NCBI GenBank assembly: GCA_922989275.2 | Contig: OV277856.1 | Location: 53,887,358 to 53,951,357, forward strand | Source of the DNA: Gari tellinella | Taxonomy: Eukaryota; Mollusca; Bivalvia; Cardiida; Psammobiidae | Direction of reading: 5' to 3' | Length of the DNA stretch: 64,000 bases | Shown: one piece after another, positions 56,186 through 64,000 of the stretch | Numbering within the stretch: position 1 is the first letter of the stretch | Layout of the letters: each line of letters starts with the position of its first letter | Notes under the pieces: generated by a model | Database searches by the model: none | Seen by the model: only the letters and a program-made list of their open reading frames with translations | What the model was told of the DNA's origin: nothing | Program-made: the position numbers and the translations under genes

Positions 56186-56717
56186 TTAAAGGGACTCGCA
56201 ACCGGATGGTTTTCTTGTCAAAATAAAATAAAATACTCAAATAAAAGCAAATTTGTGGCATTATTTGGCTTTTGACATTAAAAAAATATGATCAGTCCAA
56301 AAAACGTCTCAAGAATCGTCACCGAATCTTAGTTTTTTAGATATTTTCCATCGTTTTTCCATAGCGTTAGCTAACGGTATAATTGTTGTTGTTGCTTCTC
56401 TACACGGGGTCAGACATAAACCCGAGCCGAATAATGTTCTATTAATAGCTATCATTGAAGTACGTTAATTCGTTACCATATCTATAGAGAGCGTCCGTAG
56501 CCGAGGGCGTAAAGGCGATGCCTCATTTTTCATTTTTGTCTCCGCATGGATGGTCACGGGTTCGAATCCCATCAGAGCCTCTTCTTTTTTTTTTTTTGGA
56601 AATGCATTTTTTAACAGAATTTATTATCCTAAACTAAATTTTACCCATTTATATAAGCATTTGACATATATTTACAAATTACTATTTTTAATGCTTGATC
56701 CGGTTTCGCCTCTTTAA
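56186..56717 (+). mobile_element. TTAA-flanked inverted-repeat element with tRNA-like insert, copy 2
   Basis: TTAA at 56186-56189 and 56714-56717. Ends AGGGACTCGCAACCGGATGG and CTTGATCCGGTTTCGCCTCT. It is inserted into a family F core: CACCTTGCTTTAA before it and GCTGTCACTTGTC after it, contiguous in other F copies (47497-47515). Confidence 0.78.
56488..56585 (+). other. tRNA-like Pol III promoter sequence, copy 2
   Basis: A box-like TAGCCGAGGGCGTAAAGGCG and B box GGTTCGAATCC, followed by a run of T (Pol III terminator-like). ATGC/GCAT could form a short anticodon-type stem, but the acceptor arms (GCGTCCG and CAGAGCC) do not pair. Probably a decayed Ser/Leu-type tRNA head rather than a tRNA gene. 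Confidence 0.55.
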
Positions 56718-56735
56718 GCTGTCACTTGTCTTTTA

Positions 56736-56905
56736 TACAGTGTTCCCTCCCAACAACGGCCCTCTGAACAGTGAACAACAGTCCCTCTTTAAAACCATGC
56801 TTGCTGCTGTTCCCGAAACGAGACGAATATGACCAACCTTATCGGCTGCAATATCGTCAGCTAGAAATTGTCGCTTGCTGTTTTTCTCAAAGTTACATAT
56901 TGGAT
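56736..56905. repeat. MITE family D left half
   Basis: TA/CAGTGTTCCCTCCCAACAAC, GCTGTTCCCGAAACGAGACG, CTGCAATATCGTCAGCTAGA. Broken by the element at 56910. Confidence 0.7.
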
Positions 56906-56909
56906 TTAA

Positions 56910-57100
56910 AAATTAATCCTCGATTTTTTTTTCAAAAATACTCAACTCTCATTGGTCAAAAAATAATGTCAACCACTAACTTTACTCAATCACCCCTAAA
57001 ATACTTGACGGACAATGACAGTCTCCTATTTAGTGGTTGAAATTATTTTTTGACCAATGAGAGTTAAGTATTTTTGAAAATTTACGAGGATTAATTAGTG
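56910..57100. repeat. Inverted-repeat element AATTAATCCTCG
   Basis: AATTAATCCTCGATTTTTTT, CAAAAATACTCAACTCTCAT and TTGGTCAAAAAATAATGTCA at the left; the inverse at the right (AGTGGTTGAAATTATTTTTT, GACCAATGAGAGTTAAGTAT, TACGAGGATTAATT). The left half recurs at 63934-64000. Confidence 0.8.
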
Positions 57101-58348
57101 CTGGATGTGAAATCCAGCACTTTAGATACCATTTCTGAAAATTACGACCAGATTGCGTAGCGATTTTGTTTGAAAAACTACTTTCTCCTCTTAATTCTAT
57201 ATCATTGGGTGATTCGGCTGTTTTCCGTTGAGCCCAGGCTGTGATTTGGCCTAAAGGTGTATGCCGCACAGCCCCAAAAATAGTTCGCAGTAGATCTAGC
57301 ACAGGACAATTTTCCCACGCAATCTGTAGATATTGTAGTTGTTTTCTCAAGTTAAAAACATTTAAATAATTAAAAGGATGCATTTCATAATGTTACAATA
57401 ATGCTTTTCTTTCGTGAAAATTAACTGAACATGTACTAAAGTTAATGAATCTTCGTTAATACGGAAATTACCGATGCAGAACTCACTGTACTTTCTCCAG
57501 GCCCCTTATAATACTTAGCTCAAAATAGGCAATATTTGCAAACAGTTTGGATCCAGATCAGACCCAACATAATGCTGCATCTAATCTTGATCCAAACTAT
57601 TTGCAACTCATTTACATACTTTACATGTTCTTAATTGATTTTTGTACATTTTTCACATACAGTAGGTTTTAAGCAGACATCATTTCAGTATAATAGGGAT
57701 AAGCCAGTAGCTACTAGAGGCTACTGCAGCTATTGCATAATATTTGACCTCAGTGAATGACCAACAGAACTGGTGGTGTCTACTGAACATGTTGTCTATA
57801 GTTTAGAAATGGTTCAGTGTGCTTCATACTTACAGAAACAGGATCAGTAAGTGATCCTCTGACATTTATGTAAATATGTCTTATCCCATATCTATACATA
57901 TCTTTAATATTGGTATTGTCAGAGTTATCTGTATGTCTTGTCTTTTTTCTTGTCCAGGAGATAATTCCAATTCTGCTGTGGTTAGTTAACCCATTCCTCC
58001 ATAGATACTGATGTTTGGTAACCCATTACCCCATAAATAGGCATTTTACGCCTTTAATTTATTCCTCCACTGAAAATAATAATTCCACATTATACAGTCA
58101 TAAAAATGTAAGATAAGAAATAAGTTTCTATATCCTAGTAGATGGTAGCTTTAAGCAGTTTGAAAGTAAAGCAGAGTGTGCCTTAAGATCGTTTGCTGTC
58201 TGTTTATGTTTCAGCCCAGTTCTGACAGTACCTTCTTCATATATAATAGATTCAAACCAGAAACACTCGAAAAAATCCCGTATTATTCACCATTTCAGAT
58301 AATCAAAATCTCTAATCATCCAGCACTATCTGTCCTCTCAGGCCTTTC
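57101..58348. other. Mostly unassigned; decayed MITE pieces
   Basis: A decayed A/C/D-type core is at 57538-57605 (AAACAGTTTGGATCCAGATC). A family B left half is at about 58010-58180 (CCCATTACCCCATAAATAGG ... AAAGTAAAGCAGAGTGTGCC). A minus-strand open frame at 57030-57383 is not recognised. Confidence 0.45.
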
Positions 58349-58932
58349 ATTTTTGTAAGTCAGTACTATCAAACACTAAACAACGACTAAAAAATAGTTA
58401 ATCCTGCGCATGCGTATTTGGGTTGATTCGCAGGTGTGTCGGTAAGCCTCAAAGAACTCAAAGAGCCTTTGATGAGCAGGGCTGCCATAAGTTGACATGA
58501 AAAATCCTAAGATTTCCTAATTTGCATTTTTCAAGTGCAATTTTACAAATCATACCTTTACCCAAACGCCTGCTTCTACTTTTGTTGACGCGTGACTGCT
58601 TAAAGCAGGCTGGAAGTAAAATAATATGCGCCTTAAGACGTATTCTGCTTAACTTTAAGCCTGCTTTAAGCTACCAAGTACAAGAAAAAAAATCCTAAGA
58701 TTTAGGAAAAATCCGGAGAAATGGCAGATTGCAAGTGCAATGTCGGGTTTGGGGAATCTACAATAAACATAAAACCCGAGAACCCCCCCCCCCCCCCCCC
58801 AAAAAAAAAACAAACCCAACATTTTTAGTGATAGTGAATGTAGATATTTAATTATGAAAAACTAGAAAATGATTGTCTTAACAATTGTCTTAACAATTGT
58901 CTTAACAGTAAACTAGCACAGTGCTACTTCTC

Positions 58933-59417
58933 TTAACCCCCTACTCCATAGATACACATGTTAACGTATTTCATTTGTTCCTCCTCCATTTTATACAGTC
59001 AAGTATATGCACCATGAGAAACATTACCTATATCCTACAGTGGATAATCTGTTATTATTTCCCGTTTAAACGCAAACGTACGCAAATGCAAAGCGCTAAA
59101 ACGTAGAAAAGTGCAACTTTTAGACAATTCTAATAATTCATGTTTATCTTGGTGGCAAACAGTTTGGAGCCTGATCAGACGCCGGGTTACCCGGCGTCTG
59201 ATCTGGCTCCAAACTGTTTGCACTGCAAATAATAGTTTTAGCGTAAACGCGTTTATTGGGAAAGAATAACGTTTTCTCCACTGTAGCAGATAGTATCTTA
59301 AAGCAGGCTGAAAATAATGCAGACAATTCCTTAAGGAGCATTCTGCTTTACTTTCAGCCTATCTTAAGCAACCATCTGTCTTCGATACTGAAAACAGGCT
59401 ATGGAGTAAAGGGTTAA
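58933..59417. repeat. MITE family B copy interrupted by family A
   Basis: TTAA at both outer ends (CCCCCTACTCCATAGATACA and GGCTATGGAGTAAAGGG). The uninterrupted counterpart is 63137-63372. Confidence 0.88.
59036..59285 (-). repeat. MITE family A copy 15, with an empty site elsewhere in the window
   Basis: CAGTGGATAATCTGTTATTA ... CGTTTTCTCCACTG between TATATCCTA and TAGCAGATAG. The right arm has TATATCCTAGCAGATAG, the unfilled site, so the duplicated target is TA. Confidence 0.93.
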
Positions 59418-59492
59418 GCAATAATCAATGGTAATTTGCCGTTTTAACTAATACAAATGCAAGAACTATGCAATTAAAATTAGAAAAGTATG

Positions 59493-59640
59493 TACAGCAA
59501 AACCTCTCTATTACGACCACTAACAGGTAGAATAATTGATTGTATGAAAGACTGATGGCAGCCTAAAGCAAGGTGAAAGTAAAACAGAACGCCCCTAATG
59601 ATTTTTGTTTGACTTTCACCTTGCGTTAGCCACCTTCCTC
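59493..59640. repeat. MITE family F, truncated, in the left arm
   Basis: TA/CAGCAAAACCTCTCTATTAC; hairpin AAAGCAAGGTGAAAGTAAAA / GACTTTCACCTTGCGTTAGC; the second outer half is absent in both arms, so the truncation predates the duplication. Confidence 0.75.
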
Positions 59641-59718
59641 ACACATTATGCATGCACCTGGAGCATATCCGTCCAGCTGAGAAATTAAACGCATATTGTC
59701 ATTTCGGCGCAAACCATG

Positions 59719-59824
59719 TATAGGTTAGTGTCTATTAGTCGATTTTAACAAAAATTAAAAGTCAAGCGAGGGGCACCCGAGCGACTTTTAATCTTTTGTT
59801 AAAATAGACTAATAGACACTAACC
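59719..59824. repeat. Palindrome in the loop next to the left arm
   Basis: GTTAGTGTCTATTAGTCGAT pairs with GACTAATAGACACTAAC; inside are AATTAAAAGTC / GACTTTTAAT. Confidence 0.75.
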
Positions 59825-60023
59825 CATTTAGTGGTTGAAATTATTTTTTTGGTACCGACAAAAAGCTATACCGTCAATTGGAAGTAACAAAACGTTTGTA
59901 CTTCCCGAAACACCCTTTTTAAATAGTACCGACAAAGAGATGTCAAAGGAAATGGACTTACCGTTCGCCCTAGTTTGCCAGCCAATGAAAGGGCTCTATT
60001 TCAGCGAGAATTGAAAAAATATA

Positions 60024-61410
60024 TCGCATATTCGTTCAGCTTTGTACCGGGTTAAAACAGGGATGCTGTGTTTCGCCGAACCTTTTTAATTGTTTTATTG
60101 ATGATTTTGCTACCATGGTTAAAGCATCTGGAGTAGGTATTGACATTGGACATGGAGAAAAACTTAGTATTTTGTTGTATGCAGACGATGTGGTTTTACT
60201 AGCAGATAATGAGCAAGAGTTGCAGTTACTGTTAGACAAATTACATCGTTGGAGCTCAAATAATAGAATGAGTATTAACAATATGAAAAGCAATGTTATT
60301 CATTTTAGACCACCTTCATTTAAACGAACAGAAACTGTATTTTCAGTGGGAAATGATGCTTTAAGCATGGTAGACAAATATGTTTACCTTGGTTTGCTAA
60401 TCGATGAATTTGTTAATTTAAATGTAACAGCTAAATATGTGGCCCAGTCAGCGGGTCGAGCTCTGGGATTGTTAATCGCTAAATATAAGCAAAATGGAGG
60501 GTTTCCATATCATGTATATACGAAGCTGTACGAATCTTTAGTATGGTCAGTAATAAGTTATGGGGCCGCGATCTGGGGAACAAAATCATTTTCATGCATT
60601 GATGCCATTCACAACCGTGCAATGAGATTTTTTCTTGGGACAGGAAAATACACCCCTAATGCTGCTGTCATAGGTGATATGGGTTGGGATCAAGTCGGTG
60701 TTAAACTTTTGAGATGTGTATCAACTTTTTGGGTTAGATGTGTAAACATGGAAGCTGATAGAATTAATAAACACGTATTTTTATTCTGTATTAACCAATC
60801 GAGTTCGAAGTGTAAAATCTGGGCTTTCAGAACCAAAAGTATTTTTGATATGTTAGATTGTAGCCAGTTTGCAAATGTTGGTAATCATATATCAAAATCT
60901 GATATCATATGTAAGATGACAATGGCATACATGGGAAAGTATAAAGAAGAGTGGAGAGAAAATATTAACAGAGAGCTTTCAATAACAGGATCAGGGCGCA
61001 ATAAATTAAGAACTTATAAGCTATTTAAAGAAACTTTTGAAACTGAATATTACGTTAAAATTATTCTTCCATTGAAACACAGATCTGCTTTTGCTAAATT
61101 TAGATGTGGAGTTGCCCCCTTACGAATAGAAACAGGTAAATATGAGAGACTACAATTAGAATGTAGAACTTGTCCCTTTTGTAAAAATACTATTGAAAAT
61201 GAATTACATGTTATAACTGAATGTCCACTATATGAGGATATTCGAGCCGAGCTATATGATAAGGCAACCGGTGTGTTTAATGAATTTATGTCAGCAACTA
61301 ACTGTGATAAGTTTAAATTGTTGTTTTCTAGTGTACAACGGGTACGTTTTACTGCCAAATCCTGCTTCAATATTTTAAAACGACGCACAAATTGTTTGTA
61401 TAATACATAA
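60024..61410 (+). CDS. Reverse transcriptase C-terminal half with Cys/His knuckle
   Basis: The frame is open upstream of the ATG at 60115: CTGLKQGCCVSPNLFNCFID is encoded before it. After the ATG: ILLYADDVVLLAD (catalytic YADD), SINNMKSNVIHF, YLGLLIDE, a C-terminal region with SVISYGAAIWG, and CRTCPFCKNTIENELHVITE followed by CPLY, a Cys-x2-Cys...His-x4-Cys knuckle common in invertebrate LINEs. No internal stop over 431 residues. Fingers and palm up to motif B are missing, so it is not an active enzyme. Clade not decided. Confidence 0.85.
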
Positions 61411-61868
61411 TATGTGCAATAACAATACGAGTTGCTCATGTTTATCTAGTGTAAAAAGGAAACTCTTATATGTGTATAATTATAACATGTTGTTTAAATA
61501 TATAACTTAATATTATCTCGTCCATGTAAAGCGTGCTAATCAAGTTATCGTTGATCTGATCAATGGTAAGAATGGATTTCTTACTAACATTTCTTAATAA
61601 GGCATATTAATGCATTTTTTGAATGTCAGCTTTTAAGTAAAACTTTATGGCAGGTCTTAACTATGAGATTAGCACTATTTACATGGTTTTAGTTTTATGT
61701 TTTTTGTATTGAACTGCTGATAATTGAAAGATGATATTCAGGTAGTAGTTTGATAACTACTTAATAGTCTCTTATAATTCTTATTTGAATGGCATGGTTA
61801 ATGTTGGTTTATGATAAATGTATATATGTATATGAACCATGATGAGACTGAAATAAAGATATTATATA
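60024..61868 (+). mobile_element. Non-LTR retrotransposon, 3' half
   Basis: Coding from about 60024 to 61410, then a 3' UTR ending near GAAATAAAGATATTATATA (61848-61866), which contains AATAAA. 5'-truncated. It occupies the loop between the arms of the inverted duplication. Confidence 0.8.
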
Positions 61869-62831
61869 CCGGGTATGGAAGAAATAAAGCAGGTTATGAA
61901 CACGGTTATGGACGCCTCGCGCTAAGGCGGGGCTATAAGCGCATTATTACGTCATTAGACAGCCATCGCTCAGCTGGGAAATAGACATACTACGTACATG
62001 TATGGAAGTTACATAGTACAGTATAACCTATGTTTAACGACCATGATTCAGTGAAGAGGTATGACTATGTTAAAGAACTCTGTAGATAGTAGACTAGTTA
62101 ATGCATAATCAAATTAATACAGAAGGCTCACAAGTTCACAACTGACCTTTGTGTATTACTTTTGTCCTGCATTAAGTCATTGAACCCTATATGCGAGGAG
62201 TACACTCGTCATTTACAATGTACCACTTAATGGTAAACTGGTCATGCGTAAACATTGTAGAACCACATCATAGAGCTTCTATTAAACAGCCACCTGTATC
62301 TTCTTAAAATTGTGTAATCGCTATATACAAAGGTTTGACTGTAAAACGTTTCGAAAGCGGCCATCAGAAAAGGAGTGGGTTTATTCTCAATAGGTGGCTA
62401 TTCGTAAATGCATTAGAAATATTTGTCTTAAAGACAAAGCCATTCAAGGCTCTAGTTTTTAATTCCATTTGGTAGTCTAGTTTTGTTTCTCAGGTGTAAG
62501 AATAAATTCGCGGGTTTCCAAAAATCCGAAGAGCCGCCCACCGAAATAGAGCCTTTTTATTGGCAGACAAACTGGCGCGATATGTAAATTTTGTTGAACG
62601 GTATGAAAACTAGGGTGAACGATAACTGCCATACACCGTCCAACGCGCCATATTCGAGGCAACGGTAAATCAGTTATAGTTCATTTGTTTGAAAATTATG
62701 CAACATAACCTGTTCGCTCCCTACGGTCGCTCCAGGTTATATTGCATAATTTTCAAACAAATGAACTATAACTAATACATACCTTTAAATAGAAACAAAA
62801 ATCAGTTCATTTATATCCTTTCCAAATTAGA
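61869..62831. other. Loop DNA after the LINE: unassigned
   Basis: Contains CTCGCGCTAAGGCGGGGC and a decayed F-like end near 62275-62345. No coding similarity. Confidence 0.45.
62665..62775. repeat. Palindrome of about 110 bp
   Basis: GTTATAGTTCATTTGTTTGA / TCAAACAAATGAACTATAAC outer arms; ATTATGCAACATAACCTG / AGGTTATATTGCATAAT inner arms; GC-rich loop. Confidence 0.8.
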
Positions 62832-63932
62832 ATGGTTTGCGCCGAAATGACAATATGCGTTTCATTTCTCAGCTGGACGGATATTCTCCAGGTGCAAACA
62901 TAATGTGTGAGGAAGGTGGCTAACGCAAGGTGAAAGTCAAACAAAAATCATTAGGGCTTTCTGTTTTACTTTCACCTTGCTTTAGGCTGCCATCAGTCTT
63001 TCATACAATCAATTATTCTACCTGTTAGTGGTCGTAATAGAAAGGTTTTGCTGTACATACTTTTCTAATTTTAATTGCATAGTTCTTGCATTTGTACATG
63101 TATTAGTTAAAACGGCAAATTACCATTGAGTATTGCTTAACCCTTTACTCCATAGCCTGTTTTCAGTATCGAAGACGGATGGTTGCTTAAGACAGGCTGA
63201 AAGTAAAGCAGAATGCTCCTTAAGGAATTGTCTGCATTATTTTCAGCCTGCTTTGAGATACTATCTGCTAGGATATAGGTAAATTTCTCATGGTGCATAT
63301 ACTTGACTGTATAAAATGGAGGAGGAACACATGAAATACGTTAAAATGTGTATCTATGGAGTAAGGGGTTAAGAGAAGTAGCACTGTGTTAGTTTACTGT
63401 TAAGACAATCATTTTCTAGTTTTGTATAATTAAATATCTACATTCACTATCACTAAAAAAGTTGTTTTGTTTTTTTTTTTGGGTGGGGGGGGGGGGGGGT
63501 TCTGGGTTTTTATGTTTATTGTAGATTCCCCAAATCCGACATTGCACTAGCAATCTGCCATTTCTCCGGATTTTTCCTAAATCTTAGGATTTTTTTCTTG
63601 TACATGGTAGCTTAAAGCAGGCTGAAAGTAAAGCAGAATGTGCCTTAAGGCGCATATTGCTTTACTTCCTGCCTGCTTTAAGTAGTCACGCGTCAACAAA
63701 AGTAGAAGCAGGCGTTTGGGTAAAGGTGCGATTTGTAAAATTGCACTTGAAAAATGCAAAGTTAGGAAATCTTAGGATTGTTCATGTCAACTTATGGCAG
63801 CCCTGCTAATCAAAGGCTCTTTGAGGTTCTTTGAGGCTTACCGACACACCTGCGAATCAACCCAAATACGCATGCGCAGGATTAATTTTTTTAGTCGTTG
63901 TTTAGTGTTTGATAGTACTGACGTACAAAAAT
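62832..63932 (-). repeat. Right arm of the large inverted duplication
   Basis: Reverse complement of 58349-59717 without the family A insertion. Small substitutions and indels, plus different poly-C/poly-A tract lengths (58786-58810 against 63466-63500). Confidence 0.9.
63137..63372. repeat. MITE family B copy, uninterrupted
   Basis: TTAA on both sides; CCCTTTACTCCATAGCCTGT and ATCTATGGAGTAAGGGG. Supplies the empty site for family A copy 15 at CTATCTGCTAGGATATA. Confidence 0.9.
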
Positions 63933-63933
63933 T

Positions 63934-64000
63934 ATCATCGATTTTTTTTTCAAAAATACTCAACTCTCATTGGTCAAAAAATAATTTCAACCACTAACTT
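63934..64000 (+). repeat. Left half of the AATTAATCCTCG-type element at the window edge
   Basis: ATCGATTTTTTTTTCAAAAA, TACTCAACTCTCATTGGTCA, as at 56925-56990. Runs off the window. Confidence 0.75.

Larger units (their letters stand above)
58349..59717 (+). repeat. Left arm of a large inverted duplication
   Basis: Collinear, in reverse complement, with 62832-63932. Shared landmarks include GTCAGTACTATCAAACAC, CCTGCGCATGCGTATTTGGG, AGGGCTGCCATAAGTTGACA, the poly-C tract, two family B palindromes, a half family F element and CATTTCGGCGCAAACCAT. It is longer than the right arm mainly because of the family A insertion at 59036. Confidence 0.9.

Noticed and set aside
50625..56500. First exon (signal peptide) of HEX-1
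   Set aside because: One must exist, since exon 2 starts inside a codon. No minus-strand ATG plus hydrophobic stretch with a donor in the right phase could be picked out with confidence.
57030..57383. Minus-strand open frame of 117 residues
   Set aside because: The end lies in an inverted-repeat element and the rest has no recognisable domain or splice sites. Not called as a gene.

Overview
This is a eukaryotic window, most likely from a bivalve mollusc (inferred). It has a GT-AG intron-rich gene with long introns, AT-rich DNA, many palindromic miniature elements, several non-LTR retrotransposons and a DIRS-like relic. I saw no bacterial features (operons, Shine-Dalgarno sites).

The host coding content is one gene family, present twice in tandem on the minus strand. 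HEX-1 (34075-50624) is a chitobiase-type GH20 beta-N-acetylhexosaminidase. Ten exons were rebuilt by joining GT/AG boundaries in consistent phase, and all nine joins keep frame. They encode 867 residues: an N-terminal CHB_HEX-like domain, a GH20b-like domain, a GH20 catalytic barrel with HFGGDEV, a C-terminal sandwich, and a short hydrophobic tail that looks like a GPI-anchor signal. The signal-peptide exon was not found. HEX-2 (545-14717) lies downstream in the same direction. Its exons match HEX-1 exactly in length where complete (560, 130 and 419 nt), but exon 2 is split by a 3,177-bp inverted-repeat element that brings an in-frame stop, and exon 5 breaks off near 550. HEX-2 is probably a pseudogene.

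The rest is mostly mobile DNA. (1) Non-LTR elements: a 5'-truncated copy with an intact 736-residue RT ORF (3706-6985), a short second copy (35311-36132), an L1/Tx1-like relic split by a tandem-repeat element (17640-20775), and an RT C-terminal half at 60024-61868. (2) A DIRS-like relic (25066-27075) interrupted by a 60-bp minisatellite. (3) Six palindromic MITE families, called A to F here. A (about 250 bp), D, E and F are flanked by TA; B and C are flanked by TTAA. (4) Two elements with TTAA flanks and inverted ends that carry a tRNA-like Pol III promoter. (5) A large inverted duplication (58349-59717 against 62832-63932).

The most unusual pattern is that families with different ends and target sites share the same central hairpin. 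One GC-rich core is common to A, C and D, and another to B and F. The two stem arms change together between families. Nested insertions in the window provide internal empty sites, which fix TA as the target of A and TTAA as the target of C and of the tRNA-like element.
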